64,000 nt of DNA from Pseudorhodoferax sp032153935 (GCF_964253035.1 NZ_CAXUQL020000001.1:3100001-3164000); one strand, 5' to 3'; positions 52,568-61,292 are shown, numbered from the stretch's first letter. The notes: generated by a model from the sequence alone, not told the origin. Translations and numbers: made by a program.

Positions 52568-52669
52568 GCCAAGGAAAAGGCCGCCGGCGGCCTGGTCGAA
52601 CCAGGTGCGCGGCGGCCGCCGGATGTGCCGAGGCATGCGGTGCGGAAGTCGCGCGCCGCAGATGCTGGC

Positions 52670-53284
52670 TCAGCGCGCTGCGCTGCGCACGTCGTCCATC
52701 GGATCGATCAGCTCGCCGCGCATCAGGGCCAGCGGGGCCTTCCAGTACAGCTTGATGTCGTGGAAAGGGTCGGTCAGGATCTTGGTGGCCCAGGCCAGGC
52801 CGGCCACCACGCCCTGCAGGAAAAACAGGTGCACGGTGCGCATCAGGACCGCGGCCACGCCCAGTGCGAGCCAGGCCATGCCCACCTGGCGCGCCCAGCC
52901 TTCCAGGCCGGTCGCGGGTTCGATCAGGCCGAACAGGTCGGGCTCCAGCCACAGCAGCAGCGGCAGCGCCACCCACAACAGCATCAGCACCACCTTGCGG
53001 CGCAGGTTGTAGCCGACCTTGATCTCTTCCTTGTGCGCGTGCGTGGCCTGGTTCACATGGTCGTAGCCCTTGGGCTCGAAGAAGAAGTGGCCGGACTGGC
53101 GGCTGACCATGGCCACCGTCCAGGCCAGCAGTGCCGCCACGGCCGGGTCGATGAACAGCAGCACGTAGCTGCACACGAAGGTGCAGGCCGACAGCAGGTG
53201 CAGGCTCTGGTTGATGCGGCTGTGGTGGTAGAAGCGGTGGTCGTCGTCGCGCTGGACCTGGACCGTCTGGAAGAAGTCGTGCAT
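52670..53284 (-). CDS. Mpo1/DUF962-like polytopic membrane protein
   Basis: The product is 204 residues from the ATG at 53284 (GGAG six bases upstream). It has about four hydrophobic segments (HLLSACTFVCSYVLLFIDPAVAALLAWTVAMV; VVLMLLWVALPLLLWL; QVGMAWLALGVAAVL and one short). Histidine-rich loops occur at HRFYHHSRINQSLH and GHFFFEPKGYDHVNQATHAHKEE. The H...N...H and GHFFFE motifs resemble the Mpo1 (DUF962) dioxygenase or fatty-acid-hydroxylase-like layout, suggesting a di-iron lipid enzyme, but this is by eye only. A Pho-box-like sequence lies upstream. It is convergent with the aminotransferase gene. Confidence 0.6.
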   Translation of the reverse strand: MHDFFQTVQVQRDDDHRFYHHSRINQSLHLLSACTFVCSYVLLFIDPAVAALLAWTVAMVSRQSGHFFFEPKGYDHVNQATHAHKEEIKVGYNLRRKVVLMLLWVALPLLLWLEPDLFGLIEPATGLEGWARQVGMAWLALGVAAVLMRTVHLFFLQGVVAGLAWATKILTDPFHDIKLYWKAPLALMRGELIDPMDDVRSAAR

Positions 53285-53326
53285 GAAGGCTCCCGTTGTC
53301 ATGTGGCGCGATCGTGACGAGCGCGC

Positions 53327-53344
53327 ATGAAGCACTGATGACAG
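53327..53344 (-). promoter_or_regulatory. Pho-box-like site upstream of Mpo1-like gene
   Basis: On the minus strand CTGTCAT (complement of 53338-53344) matches the PhoB half-site exactly; after 4 bases GCTTCAT (complement of 53327-53333) follows, conserving the final TCAT. It ends 42 bp before the start codon. Only two half-sites are present, so it is weaker than the other two arrays. Confidence 0.45.
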
Positions 53345-53595
53345 GGAGGCGGCAGTGCAGCCTAGATTCGTCAGTTGACCGCTCGCAGCCTTCAGGAACG
53401 CCTTATCGGCACTGAACTTATCGGCTTCGATACCCCCCACCGTCTCGGTGAGGCCGCTATGCACCCGCCGGCACCGCGCTCACCGCGCCAGGCGGCGTTG
53501 CTCCTCCTTGCGCACAGGCGTTTGCCGCGTCGTCGCGCCTTGCCTGACACGCTGATCACGGCACCGTCGGGCGCATCCAACTGCCGAATCTAGGC

Positions 53596-54198
53596 TCAGT
53601 GGCTGCGCGAACGCTTGCCGTGGATGGTGGTCGTGGCCGCGCCTGCACAGGCCTCGGCCCAGCTGGCGACCTGCTCTGCGCTGGCCGGAACCATGCCGAA
53701 CAGCAGGCGGTAGATGATGGGCGCGACCAGCCGGTCCATCACGTCCTCCACCGTCGGCACGGCGTCGCCGCGCGCCGCGCCGCGCTGCACCAGCACCGAC
53801 ACCACGCCCGCCGTGAACTGCGCGCATTGGCAGCTGCCGGCCGCCTCGCCGCGGCCGGCCGCGGCGACCACGTCGCGCAGCATGGCCTGGCCGACCTCGG
53901 ACGACATCTCCTCGTGGAACTGGTCGGCCCACAGCATCAGGTCGCCGCGGAAGCTGCCCGTGTCGGCCGGCTCGCCCTCGGGCCGCATGCGCTCGACCGA
54001 GACGTCGGCCAGCAGTTCGGCCAGATCGCCCCAGCGCCGGTAGATGGTAGAGGGCGTGACCCCGGCGCGCGCCGCGATCAGCGGCACCGTCAGCGCATCG
54101 CGCCCGTGCTGCTCGGTGAGTTCGCGCGTGGCCTGGTGCACGGCGGCCTGCACGCGCGCGCTGCGCCCGCCGGGCCGGGAAATGGGGCGTGGAGGCAT
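53596..54198 (-). CDS. TetR-family repressor of adjacent MFS gene
   Basis: The product is 200 residues. An N-terminal HTH (VHQATRELTEQHGRDALTVPLIAARAGVTPSTIYRRWGDLAELLADV) is joined to a TetR_C-like ligand domain with a Cys pair (SCQCAQF). It is divergent from the MFS gene across a 90-bp intergenic region containing matching palindromes, the standard arrangement of a local drug-responsive repressor. The ligand is unknown. Confidence 0.88.
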   Translation of the reverse strand: MPPRPISRPGGRSARVQAAVHQATRELTEQHGRDALTVPLIAARAGVTPSTIYRRWGDLAELLADVSVERMRPEGEPADTGSFRGDLMLWADQFHEEMSSEVGQAMLRDVVAAAGRGEAAGSCQCAQFTAGVVSVLVQRGAARGDAVPTVEDVMDRLVAPIIYRLLFGMVPASAEQVASWAEACAGAATTTIHGKRSRSH

Positions 54199-54209
54199 GG
54201 AACGATCTT

Positions 54210-54277
54210 AACGCAAAGCGTTTGCTTTATGCTTCGTTCCGGTGCACAATGGTGCAAACGCTATTTCTTTGCGTTTG
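54210..54277. promoter_or_regulatory. TetR operator palindromes between tetR and MFS genes
   Basis: AACGC-AAA-GCGTT (54210-54222) is a perfect dyad. CAAACGC (54255-54261) and GCGTTTG (54271-54277) form a second dyad with a 9-bp spacer and the same half-site. Both lie between the divergent starts, one near each gene, consistent with repression of both. Confidence 0.65.
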
Positions 54278-54288
54278 AGAAGTCACCC

Positions 54289-55503
54289 ATGTCCATCCCC
54301 CGTCCCGCCGCCACGCCTTCGCCGCGCCAACCGCTGGCGCCCCAGCCGGCGTTGTGGTGGACGGCCGCGATGGTGGTCACCTTCCTGGCCGCGTCCAGCG
54401 CGCCATCGCCGCTGTACGCGCTGTACCGGGAAGCCTGGGGCTTCTCAGCCCTTACCCTGACCTGGGTGTTCGGCAGCTACGCGTTCGCACTGCTGGCGGC
54501 CCTGCTGATGGGCGGCCGGCTGTCGGACCATCTGGGGCGGCGGCGCGTGATCGTCGGCGCGCTGGTGCTGGAATTCGTCTCCGTCGTGCTGTTCTGGCAG
54601 GCCGAATCGGTCGCCTGGCTGCTGGCTGCGCGCATCCTGCAGGGCGTGGCCACCGGCATCGCCACGAGCGCGCTGAGTTCCATGCTGCTCGACCTGAGCC
54701 CCTTGCGCGCCTCGATGATGAACGGCGTCGCGCCCATGATCGGCATGGCGCTCGGCGCGCTGGGCACGGCGGCGCTGGTGCAGTTCGCGCCGGCGCCCAC
54801 GCGGCTGGTGTACGAGCTGCTGCTGGTGATGCTGGCCGTGCAGGTGGCGGTGGCGCTGCGCCTGCCCGACACCGTGCCGCACCGACCTGGCGCCTGGGCT
54901 TCGCTGCGTCCGCAGATGGCCGTGCCGCACGCCGCACGCGGCGCGTTGCGGCGCCTGTTGCCGGCCAACACGGTGGGCTGGGCGCTGATGGGTTTCTTCC
55001 TCTCGCTGGGCCCTACGCTGGCGCGGCAGGTGACGGGCAACGCCGCACCGCTGACCGGCGGCGCGCTGATCGCGGCCATGGTGTTACCAGGTGCGCTGGC
55101 CAGCGTGGCCATGCAGCACCGGCCGTCGTCGCTGGCGCTGGCGCTGGCGCTCGGCGCGAACGGGCTGGCACTGGGCATGGTGCTGGCGCTGGCCGGCATC
55201 CATTGGCATGCGCCGACGGCCTTCTTCGGCGGCGCGCTGGTGGCAGGATTCAGCATGGGCTGCAGCTTCAGCGGCACGCTGCGCACGCTGGCGCCGTTGG
55301 CGTCACCGCAGCAGCGCGCCGGCCTGATGGCCAGCTTCTTCGTGTGCAGCTACCTGGCGTTCAGCGTGCCGGCCATCCTGGCGGGTCTGGCGACCGGCTG
55401 GTTCGGCCTGCACGCGACCGCGCTGGGCTACGGCGCCGTGCTGCTGGCGCTGGCCGTCGTGGCGGCCCTGGGCACACGCGGGCTGGCGACCGCGAGGCCG
55501 TAG
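54289..55503 (+). CDS. MFS-family exporter
   Basis: The product is 404 residues from the ATG at 54289, with ~12 hydrophobic spans. The loop 2-3 motif GGRLSDHLGRRRVIVGAL (MFS motif A) and a proline-rich N-terminal tail are visible. It resembles drug-efflux MFS members of the DHA1 type. It is controlled in all likelihood by the divergent TetR gene. Its presence between the lipid genes may be incidental, and it is not obviously part of the lipid pathway. Confidence 0.88.
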   Translation: MSIPRPAATPSPRQPLAPQPALWWTAAMVVTFLAASSAPSPLYALYREAWGFSALTLTWVFGSYAFALLAALLMGGRLSDHLGRRRVIVGALVLEFVSVVLFWQAESVAWLLAARILQGVATGIATSALSSMLLDLSPLRASMMNGVAPMIGMALGALGTAALVQFAPAPTRLVYELLLVMLAVQVAVALRLPDTVPHRPGAWASLRPQMAVPHAARGALRRLLPANTVGWALMGFFLSLGPTLARQVTGNAAPLTGGALIAAMVLPGALASVAMQHRPSSLALALALGANGLALGMVLALAGIHWHAPTAFFGGALVAGFSMGCSFSGTLRTLAPLASPQQRAGLMASFFVCSYLAFSVPAILAGLATGWFGLHATALGYGAVLLALAVVAALGTRGLATARP

Positions 55504-55507
55504 CCCT

Positions 55508-55547
55508 CCGACACCGAACTGCCATGGCAGCGTCACGCCGCTGACTT
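55508..55547 (+). promoter_or_regulatory. Tandem Pho-box-like array upstream of glycosyltransferase operon
   Basis: Four heptamers with an 11-bp period: CCGACAC (55508), CTGCCAT (55519), GCGTCAC (55530) and CTGACTT (55541). The first three keep G3, C5 and A6 of the PhoB half-site; the central pair CTGCCAT / GCGTCAC is the same pair found at 45827-45844 in the opposite order. It starts 5 bp past the MFS stop and ends ~22 bp before the proposed ATG, so the promoter is cramped or the true start is further in. Confidence 0.5.
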
Positions 55548-55569
55548 GCACGGCTCGCAGCATGGCGGC

Positions 55570-56814
55570 ATGCCGCAAGCCGAAGCCATCCCCATCATCG
55601 TGGACGAGTTCGCGCCGGCCCGGCGCGTGCTGCGTCTGGCCTTCGTCACCGAGACCTACCCGCCCGAGGTCAACGGCGTGGCGGCCACCATCGCTTGCGT
55701 GGTGCAGGGCCTGCGCGCGCGCGGCCACCAGGTGCAACTGGTGCGCCCGCGCCAGGATGCGGCCGACGCGCCCGAGGCGCCCAGCGCCGAAGTGCTCATG
55801 CGCGGCCTGCCGATCCCGCGCTACCCCCACCTCAAGATGGGTCTGCCCGCCACGCGCGCGCTGCAGCGGCTGTGGACGCTGGCGCGGCCCGACGTGGTGC
55901 ACATCGTCACCGAGGGCCCGCTGGGCTGGTCGGCGCTGCAGGCCGCGCGCAAGCTGCGCCTGCCCGTGAGCTCGGACTTCCGCACCAACTTCCATGCGTA
56001 CGGCCAGCACTACGGCCTGGGCTGGCTGCACAAGCCGCTGATGGCCTACCTGCGCAAGTTCCACAACCGCTGCGACCTGACCATGGTGCCGACCGAGTCG
56101 CTGCGCCAGCAGCTGGCCGGCCAGGGTCTGGAGCGCCTGCGCGTGGTGGCGCGCGGCGTGGACGCCCAGCGCTTCGACCCGGCGCGCCGCAGCGCCGCGC
56201 TGCGCGCGCAATGGGGCGTTGATGAGGACACGCCCGTGGTGCTGCACGTGGGCCGGCTCGCGCCCGAGAAGAACCTCTCCCTGCTGCTGCAGGCGGTACA
56301 GGCCATGCGCCGCATCGACCCGCGCGTGCGCCTGGTCATGGTCGGCGACGGTCCGCTGCGTGCCGAACTGGAGCGCACCTGCGCCGGCCAGGGCGTGGTG
56401 TTTGCCGGCGCACGGCGCGATGAAGAACTGGCCACGCACTACGCCTCGGGCGACATCTTCCTGTTCCCCAGCGTCACCGAGACCTTCGGCAACGTGACGC
56501 CCGAGGCCATGGCCAGCGGCCTGGCGGTGCTGGCCTATGGCTACGCGGCCGCAGCCCAACTCATCACCGAAGGCGAGAGCGGCCTGCTGGCGCCGCTGGA
56601 ACAACCGGCACAGTTCATCGCCCAGGCCGAGCGGCTGGCGCGCGACCGCGCCCTGGTGCAGAGGCTACGCCTGCAGGCGCGTGCCGCGGCAGTGGCGCTG
56701 GCCTGGCCGCAGATCGTGGGTGAACTCGAATCGGCTTTCGAGGCCCTGGCGCGCCAGGGCACGGCCGGCGTCCGCGCGGCGACCGCCGCGCGCGCGGTCG
56801 CCGGCCTGCCGTGA
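55570..56814 (+). CDS. GT4-family glycosyltransferase, Agt-like (diacylglycerol glycosylation inferred)
   Basis: About 414 residues from the ATG at 55570; a GTG at 55600 would also serve. A GT-B fold: N-terminal LRLAFVTETYPPEVNGVAATIACVVQGLRARGHQVQLVRP, middle HIVTEGPLGWSALQAARK, and the C-terminal nucleotide-sugar site VVLHVGRLAPEKNLSLLLQA ... DIFLFPSVTETFGNVTPEAMASGLAV with the E-x7-E motif. The EGPLG block and general layout recall Agt of Agrobacterium, which makes glycosyl-diacylglycerol under phosphate limitation. The gene overlaps the following GT28 gene by 4 bp and has a Pho-box-like array upstream. Confidence 0.82.
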   Translation: MPQAEAIPIIVDEFAPARRVLRLAFVTETYPPEVNGVAATIACVVQGLRARGHQVQLVRPRQDAADAPEAPSAEVLMRGLPIPRYPHLKMGLPATRALQRLWTLARPDVVHIVTEGPLGWSALQAARKLRLPVSSDFRTNFHAYGQHYGLGWLHKPLMAYLRKFHNRCDLTMVPTESLRQQLAGQGLERLRVVARGVDAQRFDPARRSAALRAQWGVDEDTPVVLHVGRLAPEKNLSLLLQAVQAMRRIDPRVRLVMVGDGPLRAELERTCAGQGVVFAGARRDEELATHYASGDIFLFPSVTETFGNVTPEAMASGLAVLAYGYAAAAQLITEGESGLLAPLEQPAQFIAQAERLARDRALVQRLRLQARAAAVALAWPQIVGELESAFEALARQGTAGVRAATAARAVAGLP

Positions 56815-57965
56815 AGGTCCAGCTGGTCTACTTCAACGCGGGCGGCGGCCACCGCGCGGCCGCGCTGGCGCTGAAAGCCGCCTGCGTGCAGCAGCAAAGG
56901 CCCTGGGACGTGCAGGCCGTCAACCTCGTCGACGTGATCGATCCGCAGGGCCTGTTCCAGCGCTGCACGGGCATGGCGCCCGAAGACCTCTACAACGCCC
57001 GGCTCGCGCGGGGCTGGACCCTGGGCCTGGCGCAGGAGCTCAAGCTGCTGCAGGGCCTGATCCGCATGGCCCACGGCCAGCTGTGCCAGCGGCTGGCCGC
57101 GCACTGGCGCGCGAGCCGGCCCGACCTGGTGGTCTCGCTGATCCCCAACTTCAACCGGGCGCTGGGCCAGAGCCTGGCCCAGGCGCGGCCCGGCGTGCCC
57201 TTCATGACCGTGATGACCGACATGGCCGACCACCCGCCGCATTTCTGGCGCGCCGAAGGGGTGGAGCAGCACCTGGTCTGCGGCACGCCGCATGCGCTGG
57301 CCCAGGCCCGCGCGGCCGGCCACGACGCGCGCCGTCTGCACCTGGTCTCGGGCATGCCCGTGCACCCGGACTTCTACGTGGCCCTGGCGCTGGACCGCGC
57401 GGCCGAGCGCCGCGCCCTGGGCCTGCCCGCGCCTGGCACGGGCGCTCCGGTCGGCGTGGTCATGTTCGGCGGTGCCGGCTCCATGGCCATGGAGCGCATC
57501 GCCCGGCTGCTGCCCGACACCCCGCTGATCCTGCTGTGCGGCCACCACCGCCGGCTCGCCACGCGGCTGCGCGCGCTGCCGGCGCCGGCGCCGCGCGTGG
57601 TGCAGGGCTTCACGCGCGAGGTGCGGCGCTACCTCGCGCTGGCCGATTTCTTCATCGGCAAGCCGGGCCCCGGCAGCATGAGCGAGGCCTTGCTGATGGG
57701 CCTGCCCGTGCTGACCACACGCAACGCCTTCACCATGCCGCAGGAGCGCTACAACACCCAGTGGCTGCAGGAGCAGGGCCTGGGCCTGGTGCTGCCGGGC
57801 TTCGCCGGGGTGGCGCCAGCTGTGCGCGCGCTTTGCGAACAAATGCCTTCTTATCGTGCACGTGTCGCACTGTTACGAAACCAATCTGTCTTCGAAGTGC
57901 CCGATTTGATGGCGAAATTGGTCCAACATGCACCATCCACGGGCCATCTGCAACTGGTGGCGTGA
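56811..57965 (+). CDS. GT28 MGDG-synthase-like glycosyltransferase
   Basis: The product is 384 residues from a GTG that overlaps the GT4 stop by 4 bp. The N-terminal motif YFNAGGGHRAAALALKAA matches the MGDG synthase/processive diacylglycerol glycosyltransferase domain (PF06925). The C-terminal nucleotide-sugar region (VVMFGGAGSMAMERIARLL ... FIGKPGPGSMSEALLMGLPVLTTRNAFTMPQERYN) matches GT28. It would add a sugar to diacylglycerol or to a first glycolipid at the inner membrane. The extreme C-terminus is less GC-rich than the rest. Substrate sugar unknown. Confidence 0.85.
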   Translation: MKVQLVYFNAGGGHRAAALALKAACVQQQRPWDVQAVNLVDVIDPQGLFQRCTGMAPEDLYNARLARGWTLGLAQELKLLQGLIRMAHGQLCQRLAAHWRASRPDLVVSLIPNFNRALGQSLAQARPGVPFMTVMTDMADHPPHFWRAEGVEQHLVCGTPHALAQARAAGHDARRLHLVSGMPVHPDFYVALALDRAAERRALGLPAPGTGAPVGVVMFGGAGSMAMERIARLLPDTPLILLCGHHRRLATRLRALPAPAPRVVQGFTREVRRYLALADFFIGKPGPGSMSEALLMGLPVLTTRNAFTMPQERYNTQWLQEQGLGLVLPGFAGVAPAVRALCEQMPSYRARVALLRNQSVFEVPDLMAKLVQHAPSTGHLQLVA

Positions 57966-58065
57966 CAATGCGGTCACGAATTGGTCATTCAATTGACACA
58001 ATTTTTGTGGGGTGGGCAGTGTCCAATCAGGGTTTGCGCTAATCCCGAGCGCCAGGAAGACCCAG

Positions 58066-58389
58066 TTGAACGCCATCAAAGAAGCCAAGAAACTCATCGC
58101 CAAGGATCCCTTCAAGCCTTCTGCCAAGACGCTTGCAGATCTGGTGCTGTCCCTCGAATCCCACGAACCCTTCCAGCTGGAGCGGCTGTACGCGCTGCAG
58201 CTGAGCGACTTCGATCTGGCGGTGCAGATCATCAAGGAATGGCGCCTGGACCGTTACTACGCCGGCAAGGCCAAGCTGTACGACTTCGCCGTGCAGGCCA
58301 GCGCACTGCAGCCGCCGGAGCAGCAGGCGGCTGCACTGCAGCAGCAGGCCGGGACCGCGCCCGACGCGCCGACGAGCAGCCCCTCCTGA
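58066..58389 (+). CDS. Small conserved-looking hypothetical protein
   Basis: The product is 107 residues from a TTG at 58066, supported by AGGA 8 bases upstream. A GTG at 58012 gives 125 residues but a poor start context. The body (NAIKEAKKLIAKDPFKPSAKTLADLVLSLESHEPFQLERLYALQLSDFDLAVQIIKEWRLDRYYAGKAKLYDFAVQASAL) is helical and well composed; the Gln/Ala-rich tail is low complexity. I do not recognise the family. Confidence 0.6.
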   Translation: MNAIKEAKKLIAKDPFKPSAKTLADLVLSLESHEPFQLERLYALQLSDFDLAVQIIKEWRLDRYYAGKAKLYDFAVQASALQPPEQQAAALQQQAGTAPDAPTSSPS

Positions 58390-58412
58390 GCCCTTCCTGA
58401 TGCGGTCCTGAA

Positions 58413-59936
58413 TCAGTCCTTCTTCTTGCGCCAGAACGGCCGGGCCGCCCCGGCCAGCTCCGCCAGCGCAAGAGCGGCTTGGTGCGCACTGTGCGGCGCC
58501 CGGGCCTGCAGCCAGCCGACCGCGAACCAGGCGCGCGGCTCCTGCTCCGCTGCTGCGCGGTAGCTTTCCAGCGCCACCACCTCGTCGTAGTAGGCGCCCA
58601 GCGCGTCCTGGGCGGGCTCGAGTGCGCGCGTGAACTGCGCCGCCCGCCGCGGCGCGAAGCAGGCCCCCACGAACTCGGCCAGGTAGCGCAGCCGCTTCAA
58701 GCGCTTGCGCAGGCTGTGCCGGGCTTCCGGCGCGAGCTTCTCGAAGCGCTCGCCTTCCTTGCCCACGCGGCGGTGCAGTTTGCCCAGCCGTTGGCGCAGG
58801 TGGCGCTGCGTGGCCTGCGGTGCCAGGCCTGTGCCATCCGCCGCGGCGGCAAAGCCGATCAGGCCCACGAGCGCGGCCTGCAGGCCGGCATCGCGCACGG
58901 CATCGGCCGGCGTCGGCGCGCTCTCGTCCACCGGCGGCAGCACGATGAGCGGTGAGCCGGCGGCCAGCAGCCGTGGCTGCATGAGCGCCTGCAGTTGCTG
59001 CTGGTCGCGCCGCGCGCCCAGTGCGCGGAAGGCCTGCACCAGCGGCGCCTCCCAGGCCGGCTGCAGGCCGGTGCCCAGCGGCGCGAGTTCGCGCAACGCC
59101 GTGCGCAGGCGGCGCAGGCCCACGCGCAGCTGGTGGATCTGCTCCACGTCCTCGCTACCGGCGGCGATCTCGCTCGCGTTCGGCAGGATCTGCGCGAGGC
59201 AGGCGCCGACCACGGCGCGCTGCACCGTGGCGCCGTCTGGAAAACCGCTGCCGGCCGGCCACTGCGGCGCACTGGCCCGGGCGGCCGGCCGCGTCGAGCG
59301 GCCGTGCGCGAGCCGCAGCCCGCGCTCGGACTTGGTCACGGTGCTGAGCGTGAGCCCGTGGCGTGCGGCCCATTCGGCGGCCACGCAGGCCAGGTCGCGC
59401 ACATCGCCTGCCAGCAGTTCGAGTTCCAGCTCGCAGACCACGGCGCTGCGCGGCAGGCCGCCATCGGGGGCAGGGGCCAGCACGCGGCCCTGGTCCAGCG
59501 CGATCTCGATGCGGCTCGCGCCCACCTGCAGCTCCTGCGTGGCACGCCAGATGTCGGTGCCGTAGACCTCCACCAGCGGCGTGCCGGCGCGCTGCAGCAC
59601 GTGCGCGAGCCGCCGGCCCACGGGTGTGTCGGCATGGCGCGCGGGGTCGGCCTGCAGCGGCGCCGACTTGCGCGCCGGCCCCAGGTCCACGTTGTGCTCC
59701 AGCCGCTGCACGGGCCCGTCGCCCAGGGCCTTGGCGGTCTGTACCCAGCGCGGGCCTTCCTTGCGCAGGCGCAGGGCCACGCCGTGCGCGGCCAGGTCGT
59801 CCTGCGGGGTGTCGAAGTAGCGCGCCTGCAGGTGCGTGCGGCGGCTGCCGGGGCCGCGCAGCGCGGCCTCCAGGGCCGGCAGGCTGGCGCGGGGGATGTC
59901 GAACTTGAATTCGATTTCGGTCATGGAGGAGGGCAT
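58413..59936 (-). CDS. CYTH-CHAD domain protein
   Basis: The product is ~507 residues from the ATG at 59936 (MPSSMTEIEFKF); 59924 is an alternative but has no Shine-Dalgarno. The CYTH domain begins with the ExExK motif (EIEFK), and has RYFDTPQDDLAAHGVALRLRKEG. A CHAD domain of helical His/Arg repeats follows (QIHQLRVGLRRLRTALRE ... LHRRVGKEGERFEKLAPEARHSLRKRLKRLRYLAEFVG). CYTH enzymes act on triphosphates and CHAD binds polyphosphate granules; such proteins are linked to phosphate storage. It ends close to the small protein gene, convergent with it. Confidence 0.92.
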   Translation of the reverse strand: MPSSMTEIEFKFDIPRASLPALEAALRGPGSRRTHLQARYFDTPQDDLAAHGVALRLRKEGPRWVQTAKALGDGPVQRLEHNVDLGPARKSAPLQADPARHADTPVGRRLAHVLQRAGTPLVEVYGTDIWRATQELQVGASRIEIALDQGRVLAPAPDGGLPRSAVVCELELELLAGDVRDLACVAAEWAARHGLTLSTVTKSERGLRLAHGRSTRPAARASAPQWPAGSGFPDGATVQRAVVGACLAQILPNASEIAAGSEDVEQIHQLRVGLRRLRTALRELAPLGTGLQPAWEAPLVQAFRALGARRDQQQLQALMQPRLLAAGSPLIVLPPVDESAPTPADAVRDAGLQAALVGLIGFAAAADGTGLAPQATQRHLRQRLGKLHRRVGKEGERFEKLAPEARHSLRKRLKRLRYLAEFVGACFAPRRAAQFTRALEPAQDALGAYYDEVVALESYRAAAEQEPRAWFAVGWLQARAPHSAHQAALALAELAGAARPFWRKKKD

Positions 59937-60076
59937 GGCGGCCATCCTAGTTGTGAACGGCGCTGGCGCGCCATCCGCAGGACACGAAACTGGCTTGCCA
60001 GCCACTGGTCGAGAGGCCGCGGAGCAGGCCATGCCAGCGCAGCCGCGGAACTGGCTCTGCCAGGCCGCCGGGTGCG

Positions 60077-60120
60077 CCCCCTTGAGGGGGGATGGGACTT
60101 CTACACGAAGTGAGAAGTCC
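60077..60120. repeat. Paired stem-loops between CYTH-CHAD and zntB genes
   Basis: CCCCC-TTGA-GGGGG (60077-60090) and GGACTTCT...AGAAGTCC (60095-60102 with 60113-60120) form two adjacent hairpins just past the zntB stop on its strand. There is no T-run, so it looks more like a dispersed chromosomal stem-loop repeat than a classical terminator. Confidence 0.5.
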
Positions 60121-60139
60121 AAACGGGGGTGGTTTCATC

Positions 60140-61183
60140 TCAGCGGTCGTTGTTGCCACGGAAGGCCAGCCAGCCGGCCACGGCCGTGAAGGCGATCACC
60201 ACGGCCACCAGGATCCAGAAGCCGTGCGGGTTCTCGGCCAGCGGCACGCCGCCCACGTTCATGCCGAACAGGCCGGCCAGGATGTTGATGGGCAGCGCCA
60301 GCACGGTGACCACGGTCAGCACGAACAGGCTGCGGCTGGTGCGCTCGTTGACGGCCGCGGCCAGCTCTTCCTGCAGCAGCTTGATGCGCTCCTGCAGCGC
60401 CGCCATGTCGCGCAGCGCCACCGAGAACTCCTCGGTGGCCTGGCGCAGCTCATCCACGTCGCGCTCCACCATCCAGGCCGGCGGATGCTGCAGCAGCCGG
60501 AACAGCGCGGCCGGTTCGGGCGCGAGCAGGCGCTGCAGCCGCACCAGCAGCCGGCGCAACACGCCCAGGCGCGTGCGCTTGTGCTGCAGGCGGCCGGCCA
60601 GCAGGGCGTCCTCGACCTCGTCGATGCGCCGCGTGACGCCGCGCACCACGTCGACCAGCACCTCGGCCTGCGCGCGCAGCAACCACTCCAGCAGCTCGGT
60701 GGTCGAGCGCAGCGGCTCGCCGCGCCGGATCGCGGTGCGCAGGCGGTCGATCGAGCGCAGCGGCGATTGGCGCGCCGTGACCACCAGCCGCCGGTCCACG
60801 CCGATCCACAGCGTGGCGATGTCGGAGGACTCGAACGCGAAATCGAACTGCACGTCGTTGATGACCGCGATCAAGGCCGCCTGGTCGCGCTCCAGCCGCG
60901 TGGAGCGGTGGCCGTCGTGCAGCGTCTCGAAGAAGGACTCGGGCAGCTGCGCATGGCGTTGCAGCCAGCGTTCGGCCCCGGCGTGCGAGAGGTTGAAATG
61001 CAGCCAGATGAAGCCGCTGCCGTCGGCGGCATCGGTGGCGTCGGTGGCATCGGCCAGCCATTGCGCGGCTTCGTCCGAGCCGATGGCGCAGGCCGCCGTG
61101 GCGGCCTCGAAGCGGTAGCCACAGACCAGGCCATGCGCATCCGCGCCATAGCGGGTGGGTTCGATCAGGAGGTCGCTGTCCAT
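60140..61183 (-). CDS. zntB: CorA/ZntB-type divalent-metal transporter
   Basis: The product is 347 residues from the ATG at 61183 (MDSDLLIEPTRYGADAHGLVCGYRF). A large cytoplasmic domain with the ZntB-style WLHFNLSHAGAERWL opening precedes two C-terminal spans. The GMN signature (LFGMNVGGVPL) sits at the pore between them. ZntB proteins move Zn2+, sometimes with protons. GxWxxV-type Mg specificity cannot be judged. The intergenic region to the acyl-CoA ligase gene is about 110 bp and divergent. Confidence 0.88.
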   Translation of the reverse strand: MDSDLLIEPTRYGADAHGLVCGYRFEAATAACAIGSDEAAQWLADATDATDAADGSGFIWLHFNLSHAGAERWLQRHAQLPESFFETLHDGHRSTRLERDQAALIAVINDVQFDFAFESSDIATLWIGVDRRLVVTARQSPLRSIDRLRTAIRRGEPLRSTTELLEWLLRAQAEVLVDVVRGVTRRIDEVEDALLAGRLQHKRTRLGVLRRLLVRLQRLLAPEPAALFRLLQHPPAWMVERDVDELRQATEEFSVALRDMAALQERIKLLQEELAAAVNERTSRSLFVLTVVTVLALPINILAGLFGMNVGGVPLAENPHGFWILVAVVIAFTAVAGWLAFRGNNDR

Positions 61184-61292
61184 GGCGTCGGGCAACCGGG
61201 CATGCTGCGCCGCGTTCGTGTCAGCTGTGTGACGGTGTCCAGGCTGCCGGACCGCGCTTGACCCTATGCTCGCGGGCGGAGACCCATCGCCC

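Noticed and set aside
53375..53593. 72-codon plus-strand frame between the Mpo1-like and TetR genes
   Set aside because: Arg/Pro/Leu-rich composition, no Shine-Dalgarno and no family; the interval looks non-coding.
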